Part shown: positions 43,036 to 52,542 of the stretch, one piece after another
Numbering within the stretch: the first letter of the stretch is position 1
Layout of the letters: the number at the start of each line of letters is the position of its first letter
Source: Turbatrix aceti
Lineage: Eukaryota; Nematoda; Chromadorea; Rhabditida; Panagrolaimidae
Reading direction: 5' to 3'
Length of the DNA: 64,000 bases
Assembly (NCBI GenBank): GCA_963969345.1
Contig: OZ017767.1
Location: forward strand, 2,666,001 to 2,730,000
Notes under the pieces: model-generated
Seen by the model: only the letters and a program-made list of their open reading frames with translations
Database searches by the model: none
What the model was told of the DNA's origin: nothing
Made by a program: the position numbers and the translations under genes

Positions 43036-45959
43036 GTGAGTTTTTTTTCGGACACATTTCTTGGAAAAAAAAATTTGGAATTTTTTCGCATGTTTAATTT
43101 TTTTACGTCCTGAATTTAAAAATTAATTAATTTAAAAATTACAAAAAAAACAAATTAAAAAAATTGTAAATAAATACCACAAATTTTAAATTCGTAATAA
43201 CAGCAAAAATTTTTTTATATAAAGACATTTTTTATTACCTATATTTTTTTTCAAATTTTCACCCAGGATGTTTTTCAGAGCCTGTCAATAGCTTGCTCCG
43301 CATCCCGTTTGCCGTGCCAGATTTGCAAGTTGTCAGCAGACGATACGGCACAACTTGTGGACCAATCGCGTGCTTCTACCAGGATGTTAGCATGCTGCTA
43401 GCATTCGTTCAAGTACGAATGTCACCCGGTTTTCCCGCTGCAACAATTTTTTTCGCCAAAAAAAGCAGCTACGCGGATACCTCAGCAACCACCCGCTCGA
43501 GAAGAACCGTTGGCATATTATTTGTGTAAGTTTTTTTCGACGTATTTCTTGAAAAAAAGTTAAAAAAATTTTTCGCAAGTAAAAATTTTTTTCTGTCCTG
43601 ATCGTTAAATAATTTGCACAAAACAAAACCCAAAAACGTACCACACATTTTAATTTAGCAATCAAAGAAAATTTTTTTTAATAAAAAAATATTTTATTAA
43701 AACCTATATTTTTTCTATTTACCTGTATTTTTCAGAATCGATATTGGGAACCATGCAGCTGTCCACACCGGCAACATTTTCTAACCCGGCAGAAAGCTAG
43801 CAACTACTGGTGTCACCCCGTGCAACGACACATTCATGACGACGACTTTGAATGCCCAATTTTTGGTGGGCCTTGTCGCGACGACCATTCCAATCACTCG
43901 AACACCTGAGTTGAATGGCGTCACCGGATTTTGTCAGCAACATGCAGACTGACAACTAATACGAAAATTCACAGGCATTAGGTTGGTTTTCAAGAATTTT
44001 TTTTCATTTCATAAAATTTTTTCACACCAAAAAAATTAAAAAAATTGAAAAAAAATTTTGGAAATTTTTTTTTTGGAAAAAGAAATTTTAAAACTACGTA
44101 ATTATTTTTTTATTTTGATTCGCAAAAAATCTCAAACAGCAATGAGTTTGTATTTAAAAAATGGATGTAAACAAAAACACACATTTTTAATTATACAAAA
44201 ATTATTTTTCAAAAAACGCTTTCATTTTTTTTTAATGTTATCCTTTTTTAGCAGATACGAAAGGAGATCTTGACTGCTCCAAAAAAAAAACTCACAACGG
44301 CAACCGATGGCCAAATCACACCAAGTTCACACTCCAAGGCTTAAAATGCGGATGCTCATCCATCACCCAAGTTACGACGTTTTATCGTTTCAAGCCAAGA
44401 TGGCGTTTTGGTACAACGGCAGAAATCCTTTTCAACATAGCCGATACCAAAAACGAGCACCGCGACTGACACCTGATTTTGTCACTGCCGAAACCTGTCA
44501 ACAGCTAACGACAGCAAATTTGAGGTACGTTTTCAGCAAAAAAAATTATAAAAAATAAATTGAACCGTTTTTTATGAAAAAAGTTTTTCTTCAAATTTTT
44601 ATAATTTTTTTTCAAAATGCAGAACAAAAAAAATTCTCATAAAATTTTTAAATAAATATTTTTTTTTTATTTATTTACTGATTTTATAAAAATATCAATG
44701 AACATAAAAAAACTAATTTCGGACAAAAACATTTAACTAAAATTATTCTCAGATTTTTTTCAAAATAAGCTTTTTTAGTGAATACCGACGAGGTGAAGAC
44801 AATTCTATGGCCAAACTACCACCTACGCTGAACACTGCAGTCAAGCCACACAACGCTGCCCGGACAATTTACCTTTTACGCGATTTACACCCGACTTGGA
44901 GCCCCGTCAACTCCAGAAATCGCAAAATCAATTGTGAGCGAGCAAAAACCGGCACTAGCAGATAAGAAGCAGCGCAAAGACAAACCGAAATGCATGGGCA
45001 TGTGATTTGGGGTATTGCCGAATCCTGTCAACTCTGAGGCAACCCCACGCACGGAAACTCATACCCAGACCGTCAAAATCGCTGCCCATGCCAAGAATTT
45101 CCTCTCACGCGATACAAGTTCGACTTGGAGTCCGCTGAGCTCCAGAACATCGCAAATCAAAGCAGTCAGGTGCAGTGATCGCGAGTCCGACATGACCCAT
45201 CACGTAAGAACGCCCTGCTAGCTACGACGACAACTACCGTAGTCAGAGTATCAAGGAAGCAGATGACCGAAACCACGATGGCATCGTGAGTGGCCTGCCC
45301 GATACTCAAGCGAACACGCCTGCGTCCAGTCATCGCAATACCATGACTACGGTGACACCGAACAATCCAGTTCGTCACCAGAGGCAACAACACCCCCTTC
45401 ACAGGTTGTTGCCTCGGACCAGGCGTCGCAGATACGTCCACGATTTTTCCTCGAGGTTCGTTTTTTTTTACAAAAAAAGTTTTATAATATAATTTATTGG
45501 AAAACTAAATTCTTTATTTAAAAAAAAATTTGGAAAACTAAATTCTTTATTTAAAAAAAATTTTTGAAAAACTAAATTATTTTATTAAAAGAATATTTCA
45601 TATACTATAAAATGCTTTTTTTTAAAAAAATTATTTTGATACCTTTTTTATAGTTCAAATTTGTTAAATAAAAATTGATTGTTGAACAAAAATTTTTTTC
45701 ATCCATTTTAATTGAATATTTTTTTTCAGATCGGCTGTCCGTTCATGGACATCCCATTCCCGTCCGCCAGGCAAGCACGCGACGGGAGTCCACGTCAGCC
45801 GATCCATCCAAGCCGTCAGCAGCGATCAAGTGACTCTGATCCGCGACGCACGGGCCGAGGCACCTAAGCCAGCCCCGAGGTAGGCTCGTATCGGTTTTTC
45901 TCAAAGTGGGAGGGTCGTGCTCATATAGGAGGGGGTTCTTGCTAACAGCTTATATAGGT

Positions 45960-46029
45960 GCCCGGATGCGCATTTGTGACTGGCTCAACCCTGGGTCAGT
46001 CACCGCCCCTGCGACGTCGGGCTTTTTTT
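45960..46029 (+). terminator. Nested hairpin followed by seven T
   Basis: GCCCG (45960) pairs with CGGGC (46018-46022); inside, GTGACTG (45976) pairs with CAGTCAC (45997-46003), and GCGCA faces TGCG. TTTTTTT follows at 46023-46029. The shape is that of an intrinsic or Pol III-like terminator; in a nuclear genome the function is unknown. Confidence 0.5.
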
Positions 46030-46079
46030 ATTTATTGAACGTGCATTTATTAGTATCTTATGATTATTTGTAAAAAAAC

Positions 46080-46118
<39 letters not shown>

Positions 46119-46160
46119 AAAAAAAAAAAAAAAAAACCAAAAAAAAACAGAAAAAAAAGA
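46080..46160. repeat. Poly(A)-rich simple sequence
   Basis: Nearly pure A with a few C, about 65 bp, between two structured segments. Could be a retroposition tail or assembly-sensitive simple repeat. Confidence 0.9.
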
Positions 46161-46278
46161 GCCTATAATGCCACCAGAAAAAAAAGTGCAAAAATGCCAA
46201 AAAAAAAAGAGCCATAACAAGGGCCAATTTTCTGTCTAGCAAATAGACAAAGAACGGCGGTGGATGGTAGTCAGCCAT

Positions 46279-46542
46279 GGTCGAAAGACCGACCACCGGA
46301 GCATATTAGCCGTGCATTGTTAACGGACGCTCCGGTGGTTCCACCGGGCCCCCCATGGATGACGGGGGCCCAGGCAATTTCTTCGGAAGTTGCCAGCCGT
46401 TAGATGATCGCTGTCCTTCCCGGGCGGCGTCGCCATTCCCGCCCGGTCGACTAGCGGGCTGCCTCGTGGCCCGCTGCTCTCGGAGACGTCCAATAATTTT
46501 GGCCGCCTCCGAGGGCAATCCGTGCAGCGACATCGACTAATG
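46279..46542 (+). ncRNA. Run of seven consecutive hairpins
   Basis: Successive stems: GGTC/GACC with GAAA loop (46279-46290); ACCACCGGAGC/GCTCCGGTGGT (46292-46339) with CCGT/ACGG inside; GGGCCCCC/GGGGGCCC (46346-46371); GGCAATTTC/GAAGTTGCC closing a TTCG loop (46373-46394); CCGGGCGG/CCGCCCGG (46420-46446); AGCGGGC/GCCCGCT (46453-46475); CTCGGAG/CTCCGAG (46479-46513) with CCAA/TTGG inside. GNRA and cUUCGg tetraloops are classic RNA folds. The segment ends at a donor ATG/GTAAGT (46543), so it appears to be part of a spliced transcript. No protein frame is convincing. Confidence 0.6.
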
Positions 46543-46596
46543 GTAAGTTATCTGGGAACATTTTGGAACGACTAATCCGCATTTTGTCTTTTGCAG

Positions 46597-47035
46597 ACAA
46601 CCGCCTGACCAGCGAAGAGGCTTAGGCTGCTAGTCAGCCTTCCTGCCTGCCCGACGCGGTTTCAACTGCCGCACAGGGCCGCCACCACACGAGGCATTGG
46701 ACCTGAAGAGAATCGGTCCAATGCGTGGTAGTATTTTTCTATCTTTTTTGAAGGTATGTTTCTTTGAATTTTTCAAAATCAGAAAATAAAAGTTGTTGTT
46801 TTTTCAGACGCAAGGTCACTAGATCAACATCATTCTTCACTTATTCATCATCATCTTCAACAAAAATCACTCAATCATCCATCATCATGAATCAAAATTG
46901 GAGCGACATAGTCGCTCCAATTAGCGGGCCCAGTCATCCCAGACTGCCCCCGCCGATGCGCCAGCGTCTTCACTTCAAAACAGCAAGAATCCAAACTTGC
47001 AGCGCATCTCGGAAACGAAGTGCCATCCAAAATGG
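46597..47035 (+). ncRNA. Spliced exons each with a long hairpin
   Basis: Exon-like 46597-46753 (after TTTTGCAG, before GTATGT) holds GCATTGGACC/GGTCCAATGC (46694-46724, 10 bp). Exon-like 46808-47035 holds AATTGGAGCGAC/GTCGCTCCAATT with a three-base loop ATA (46896-46922, 12 bp). No sustained frame. Confidence 0.55.
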
Positions 47036-47092
47036 GTAAGTAAAAAATTGGGGTCGGTGTCCAGAGCTTCTAATCAGAAATTTTACTTTCAG

Positions 47093-47746
47093 ATGTAAGT
47101 CGCTTCTCCCTTCCACGTCTGGTTTGGGATCCTTCAACTCTCTTCAACTCAACATCGTCGCAAAACCCACCGCAGCCAGCGCCGATGATCTTCGGATCAT
47201 ACAGGGGCCACCGAGTGTCCCACAAATGGCACGTCGGCCGGCGCTGGCTGTCCGTCTATGGTGGCAATTTCCCTTTGTTTCCCCCTATCTGTATAATTTT
47301 CCCTTTTGTGTCTGCTAACAATCAGGCACTCCCGGCGTCGCGCGCTTTCCTGGGCACCACTTAGAGCACCTAGCATTACCTCCCTCCTGAGCATGACCCA
47401 AACACACCCGATACGAGCTGAGTCCCCAAAATTATGAGAGGAGAGGAAAAATGTGGAAGCATGATTGATATCAGCGATATGCGCCGATCTACGCCTCCGT
47501 CGACCATTGGCAATCCTGCCTCCGGAGCAGCAGTAGTGGCGTCTCGGTGGTTGCAACCTTCTCTGCAGCCACCGAGCAATCTATGGGCCTCGCCAGCCCA
47601 CCAACTACGAACGAGGTGATGGCACCCAGAAGAATAAGCCCATCACCTCACGTAGACGATTCCGGCGGCACCTTCTAGGCGACGAGCAGGCACTTTTTGC
47701 CGTCAATCGCTCCAAAGTCGCCAGCTGCACCGTAGAAGGGTTACAG
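47093..47746 (+). ncRNA. Structured exon-like island, family copy 1
   Basis: Starts after TTACTTTCAG and ends at GGTTACAG/GTAGGT. It includes hairpin CTCGGTGGTTGCA/TGCAGCCACCGAG (47543-47576, 13 bp with one G-T) and GAGGTGATGG/CCATCACCTC (47613-47649, 10 bp). These correspond to hairpins of the islands at 47931 and 48538, with paired substitutions. A second part (CCTTCTAGGCGACGAGCAGG) recurs at 48410. Confidence 0.6.
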
Positions 47747-47930
47747 GTAGGTAAAATATTTTTTATTTCAAATACAAAGTAAAAAATTGACATTTTATTT
47801 TTCGGTAAAAAATCCATTTTTCTACTAATTTTGTTGAAAACATTTTTATCTACGAAAATCAATTTTTTAATAAATTTTTATTCAAATGTTTCATTCCGTC
47901 CACAAACTAATCGTTGCCATTCTTTTCCAG

Positions 47931-48167
47931 GAAACGAAACATACCTGCACCCCGTGCCGACCGATGAAAAGACCCCGGCGGCAACCCATGCTGCCGCTCA
48001 AATGGCACAACGCCGGGGCAGCAACGGCGTCTTGGTGGCTTCAACACTGCTCAGCCACCAAGAATCCATGGGCCTCGCCAGCCCGATCGACTACAAAAGA
48101 GGCGATGGCATCTGAATAAGCCCATCGCCTCGTGTAGAACACGCGGCGACCAGATAAGCGCACTAAG
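47931..48167 (+). ncRNA. Structured exon-like island, family copy 2
   Basis: Starts GAAACGAAAC after TTTTCCAG and ends at CTAAG/GTAATT. Three stems: CCCCGGCG/CGCCGGGG (47973-48018), TCTTGGTGGCT/AGCCACCAAGA (48030-48063) and GAGGCGATGG/CCATCGCCTC (48099-48131). Against copy 1, C-G becomes T-A in the second stem and T-A becomes C-G in the third, both preserving pairing. Confidence 0.65.
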
Positions 48168-48537
48168 GTAATTTTTTTTTATCGGTGCCAAAATCGAATT
48201 TTTTTAAAAACTATATTTTTCAAATAAAAAATTTGCCTATTCTAAATTTTTAAATCTTTTTTAATTTTTTTATCCATTCCTCAAATCCTAAAAAAATTTT
48301 ACTAAAAATGTGAAAACAAAAAAAAATTAAATTCTGACTTTTATAATTTTTTGTAGGTGCCTGATGACCAAGTCATCCAACGCCCACCGTAGGCGACGTT
48401 TCCGGCGGCCCCTTCTAGGCGACGAGCAGGCACTTTTGCCACCAATTGCTCTCAACTCGCCCATAACACCTTAGAAGGATAACAGGTTGGTCAATTTTTT
48501 TATTTCCACACAAACTGACCCCTCTTATTTTTTGTAG

Positions 48538-48768
48538 GCTACGAAACGTCCCTGTTCAAGCGCCGACCGACGAAAAGACCCCGGCGGCCATCAGCTTCGA
48601 GCGGAATTAAAGTGCAGTACCCTATGCTGCCGCTCGAACGATGGCCTCCTATGCCGGGGCAACAACGGCGTCTTGGTGGCTTCAACTTTGCCACCAAGAA
48701 ACCATTTATGGGCCTCGCCAGCCCGATCGACTACAAACGAACTCAGGATGACCTGTAAATGCACTGAG
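48538..48768 (+). ncRNA. Structured exon-like island, family copy 3
   Basis: Starts after TTTTTGTAG, ends at CTGAG/GTAATT. Its first hairpin is a long nested one: CCCCGGC/GCCGGGG (48579 and 48653), GGCCATC/GATGGCC (48586 and 48640), TTCGAGCGG/CCGCTCGAA (48596 and 48630), together 23 pairs. The second is TCTTGGTGGC/GCCACCAAGA (48671-48699). It is longer than copy 2 because of an insertion that itself pairs. A smaller island 48357-48485 lies before it. Confidence 0.65.
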
Positions 48769-48967
48769 GTAATTTTTTTATCAGTTTAGTGAGTTTTGAG
48801 CAAAAATCGAGTTTAATTAGTTCGTGGATTTCTTTACTTGTTTTCAAAAAAGATCTACAAATTTATCTGTTCCAATTTCGGTTGCATTTATCGTTCTGAC
48901 CGCAAACTAATCACTGCTATTTTTTTCAGGAAACGAACGTACCTCACTGCAGCGGTCAACTTCGACT

Positions 48968-49140
48968 TCAAAAAAAAAAAAAGTAAAACCAAAAAAAAAA
49001 AAAAAAAAGTAAAACCAAAAAAAAAAAGTAAAACCAAAAAAAAAAAAAGTAAAACAAAAAAAAAAAAAAGTAAAACAAAAAAAAAAAAAAGTAAAACCAA
49101 AAAAAAAATGCCTAAAAAAAAAAAAAAGAAAAAAAAATTT
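48968..49140. repeat. AGTAAAACC / poly(A) simple repeat
   Basis: Repeats of GTAAAACC separated by A-runs of 8-15. Frames through it give only Lys-rich junk. It interrupts the island that begins at 48930. Confidence 0.9.
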
Positions 49141-50040
49141 TAAAAGATAAAAAAAAGAAAAAAAGTAAAAAAAAAGAGCCATACAGGCCACCCCTTCTTC
49201 GACACCGCACTTTACTACACCGACTACTATCATCGTCACGTGCTTCCAGTCCAGTCCTTCGAAACACTACTGGACTGGACTCCCATTCAATCAAGCGCTA
49301 CCTTCCATGAACTCGATCTGCATCATCCAGTGATCCAGTTCCTCTTCATGCAACAGCCCTTTTTTCGAACTTGAAGGTTGGTTTTTTATACAAAAAAGTT
49401 CAAGATTTTTGAAAAAAAAGTGAAACTGAAAAGTAAAATCCTTTTTCAATTTTTTACTTTGCCTACATGATCATATTCCGATCGCTTTTGTTCACAAAAA
49501 CAAAACCACCCAAAATTTTATAATAAATGCAGAAAGCAATTTTTTGCTTAATTTTTTGTTCCTTTTTTTATGTAAATAAAAATTTTGCAGGTCTGAAAAT
49601 CCGACATCTTTCTTCCAAATTCCCGAAAAACTGAACACACCCGTATCCAATGAAGATCTTCATCAACTCGCTTCCTTCAACTTTTCTCTACATTGGCAAC
49701 AAGTTTATCCAGCGTATCACCGAACAGCAAATCGGAACATTGCTGCATCTCATGTCATCTACCTCAGCTGCGACACCTGTACTCGTTCCTGTAGAGTCGG
49801 CACTCGTTCCTGCATCTCATGGCCAAACGGCTTCACTCGGTACGAAACTTGTACCGCTCAACCGACGTTTCTCGCTCTCTGGCACGCTGCAGTTCCCGGA
49901 TAGTTGGTTTAAAGTTCATATTTTGTGTTGAAGAAAATTTTAAAAACTTGAAAACTAAAACTTTTTATCAAAGCTGCCTGCCAGCGTCCAAAACTATTTT
50001 TTAAAATTATTTTATAAAATCACGAAAAATCCGGAAAAAC
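49141..50040 (+). other. Further exon-like islands, no coding frame
   Basis: An island ends at GAAG/GTTGGT (49376) and another starts after TTTTGCAG (49591). No frame is sustained and no strong hairpins were noticed. Probably part of the same transcript. Confidence 0.4.
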
Positions 50041-51440
50041 ACCCGGTCTGGCGCAGCCAGTTTTTCGAGATACCTGTGCGACACCGCTGCGAGACTACCA
50101 CGGCGGCTACCTATTCCGGATCCTCATCAACCGAACCGACCGACTACAACAAAACACGTCCGCGCTATCCGTTGAATAGGACGTACTCATCCCAGTCCTC
50201 GGCGACGACTCAGACTGCTGTCAGGATGGTTTTTATTTATTTTTCCACCTCGTTTTTCTATTTTTTTCCATCTACTCACCTCGACACGCAGAAAACACGT
50301 GTGTACGATTTTTTATTACGATTTTCAAATCATTTTTAATTGCGACTACCAAAACAATACTTTTTCTGAAATTGTTTTTCTAATTTTGGATTATTATTTT
50401 TTTCACGTAACCAAAAAATCCGGAAAATGCCCGGTCTGGCATGGCCAGTCTTTTTAGGCACTTTTAACTGACTTTCTTAATTCCCTGATTCCAAACATGA
50501 CATTTGACACACACCGGCGCCACGAGCCGATCAGATCAGGCTGCTGCGACTCCGGATGCCGTTGGCCCTTGTTTGGCTACTCACTCACGTTTACTACTTC
50601 CTTGCCACTGCAATTCAGGAGGCGTGTTGGTTCGTACACATACTTACAAAAGATTTTTATTAAAACTACTTTTTTCATTTTATTTTTTAATTGCGACAAA
50701 CAAAAACGAGATTTTTTTTGAAATAGTTTTTCTAATCCTGAATTAAAATTATTTTCCACGTAACCAAAAAATCCGGAAAATGCCCGGTCTGGCGTAGCCA
50801 GTCTTTTGAGATACGATAACTATGCCAACCTCATTCACCGGGACACCCTCATGACAACACCATCAACAGTTCGATGACGCTGCCGGCATGTTCCCAATGA
50901 TCTACTTCCTACATCTACTCCTCTTAGCCGCCTACTGCAACTCACTGCTGGTTGGCAAATTTACAAAAGATTTTTTCTTAAAACTAGTTTTTTCAAATTA
51001 TTTCATTTTTTTTAAATTAACTAACACACACATTTTTTTTCGAAATAATTTCTTTTCACATTTGATTAAAATTATTTTTCACGTAATCCCAAAATCCGGA
51101 ATTGTCCGGTCTGACATAGTCAGTCTTTTGAGGCAGATTTATCACCTGTACAACACTCACTACGACCCATTACGGCACCGCTTCCAGCATGCCGGGACAA
51201 CTAATATCGGCAGAGTCAATCACCGAGGACACGTCCTTGAAGCCGCTGAACAGGACGTGCCCTGCAATTTTCCTCGACACACTCACTACTAGTTGGTTTC
51301 ACGCAAGTGCTTAGTTAGACAAAAAAAAATTTTATTTGCCACTTGGAAAACAATTTTTCTCGTAAAAATATTTTTGGCGTAATCACAAAAATCCGGAAAA
51401 CGTCCGGTCTGGCGTGCCCAGTCTTTTGAGGTCTTTTTGC
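50020..51440 (+). ncRNA. Five tandem copies of a CCGG/hairpin motif
   Basis: The motif ATCCGGAAAATGCCCGGTCTGGC with a short hairpin and AGTCTTTTGAG occurs near 50045, 50418, 50770, 51092 and 51390, spaced about 300-370 bp. The hairpin is CTGGC/GCCAG with loops GCA, ATG and GTA in copies 1-3; copy 4 has CTGAC/GTCAG with ATA; copy 5 has only CTGG/CCAG. The loop varies, the stem co-varies, and flanking single-stranded bases are conserved. Between copies the sequence is diverged and AT-rich. No coding frame. Confidence 0.6.
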
Positions 51441-51657
51441 TCACTATCATCCACAAGTCACAGCTATGAATCTGCAACAACATCTACGCACCCGAATCAC
51501 CTTCTCATGTCTGCGACGGCCCCCGACAACTCATCAGAAGCAGCACACCTGTCAACACGTTGCCAGGGCACCAACAGATGCCACCCTGGATCAGCAAGAT
51601 CGACAACGAAGTCGACGTTCATCAAGAAAATGATTTTTTAAAAATAAAAAAAAAGAT

Positions 51658-52070
51658 CCGGCTCTGCCACACGTGCTGAAAAATAAAAAGCTCTGCACGT
51701 GTGGCATCCGGCGGGGTTGATTGGGTGGGCAAGGGGAAGGGGCGTGGGGGGCCCTCCGCCGAAGGAGGGCCCAACAGGGGTTCTCCGGTGATGGAGAACC
51801 TCTCCCTGTTCCCGGTGATGGGGACAGGGATTTTTTGGGGGAGGTGGGGAGAGGGGACGGGGGCGGGTACGGGGGAGGGGGGTGCGGGTGGGGTTGGGTG
51901 CGCGGGGTAGGGTTGGGAGCGCGGGTACGGGTGCGAGTAGAGCTGGGGGCGCGGGCGAGACAGAAAAGCGGCGCAACCTGGCATCTGGGGTGCCCCGTGT
52001 GCTCCAGATGTCGGGTGGGGTGCGCAAAGGAGCAGGGGAGCCCTGAAAAGCCCCCCTGCTCCGTTTTTTT
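51658..52070 (+). ncRNA. Hairpin cluster ending in a terminator-like stem
   Basis: In order: GCCACACGTGC/GCACGTGTGGC (51666-51705) inside CCGG/CCGG; GGGCCCTCC/GGAGGGCCC (51749-51772); GGTTCTCC/GGAGAACC (51779-51800); TCCCTGTTCCC/GGGGACAGGGA (51803-51830), then six T; a G-rich tract (51837-51960); CATCTGG/CCAGATG (51982-52010) inside GCGCA/TGCGC; GGAGCAGGGG/CCCCTGCTCC (52029-52062), then seven T after one G. The third and fourth hairpins share the loop GGTGAT on unrelated stems. GC content is far above the neighbourhood. No open frame explains it. Confidence 0.65.
52053..52070 (+). terminator. T-run after the last GC-rich stem
   Basis: A 10-bp perfect stem (52029-52062) is followed by GTTTTTTT (52063-52070). 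The layout matches an intrinsic terminator and could also end a Pol III transcript. It marks the right edge of the structured region. Confidence 0.45.
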
Positions 52071-52149
52071 ATGTTGAACAAACGAGGAGGAAAACTAGGC
52101 GCGCCGATTTTTTTGAGACATTTGTTGCGTTATAAAGCAGAAATGATGC

Positions 52150-52245
52150 GCTACAACTGTGTTACAATAGCGGCATGGTTGCGTTTTCTTTTTCCCCAAC
52201 TTTAGGCTGTGGTTCAATTCCCCGTCCAGCCAACCTTTTTTTCAA
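52150..52245 (+). other. Possible tRNA-derived remnant
   Basis: GGTTCAATTCC (from 52213) looks like a Pol III B box, followed by a 7-nt tail, CCA-like AGCCA and a T-run. No matching acceptor 5' half (GGCTGGA) is found upstream, so this is at most a fragment. Confidence 0.25.
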
Positions 52246-52542
52246 CTACGAACTTATCTTTTTCAAAGTTTTCCCTCGAATTACTATGTTTTGATTGTTA
52301 TTATTTCGTAAATTCATTTTTCTTTTAATATGTGTCCACACAAACACTCCCGCAAGGTTTTGGCCTACTCCATCGAACTAAAATGTTGATTTTATGTAGT
52401 TGACAAAATTTTCCCCAATTATGCCCTTGATTTGATTGTTAACAAAAAACCGGAACAATTTTAGTAATTTTTTGTCAGTTTAAATTGTCCCTCGAAAATT
52501 GTCGTTTTTTGACTTCCCACTTTTTTTAATAAAAATACTCAC

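Larger units (their letters stand above)
39188..45879 (+). ncRNA. Array of spliced exon-like islands without a reading frame
   Basis: GC-richer islands alternate with AT-rich spacers and are bounded by good splice sites: 39188-39763, 39982-40330, 40451-40817, 41074-41405, 41594-42120, 42420-43035, 43279-43525, 43736-43981, 44255-44524, 44779-45455 and 45730-45879 (approximate ends; donors mostly GTGAGT, GTTAGT or GTTGGT, acceptors TTTTCAG or TTTTAG). No frame stays open through any of them. They may be 3' UTR exons of the gene at 36022, whose stop codon is completed by the first island, or an independent spliced non-coding transcript. Relics of decayed coding exons are the main alternative. 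Confidence 0.5.

Noticed and set aside
46000..46296. Phe-rich minus-strand frame
   Set aside because: Arises from the poly(A) tract at 46080-46160.
47093..48768. Decayed protein-coding paralogues
   Set aside because: Indels are not in multiples of three and the paired substitutions fit RNA structure better; coding ancestry cannot be wholly excluded.
48838..49239. Lys-rich or Phe-rich frames of about 100 codons
   Set aside because: Translations of the A-rich simple repeat at 48968-49140.
51622..52081. Pro-rich minus-strand and Gly-rich plus-strand frames of 118-147 codons
   Set aside because: They result from the G-rich tract and GC hairpins; the paired stems explain the sequence better than coding.
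46200..52100. CRISPR array or bacterial insertion
   Set aside because: Repeats are hairpins of different sequence, without regular direct repeats and unique spacers, and they are interleaved with eukaryotic splice sites.
52150..52245. Functional tRNA
   Set aside because: Only the T-arm-like box and a T-run are present; acceptor, D and anticodon arms cannot be built.
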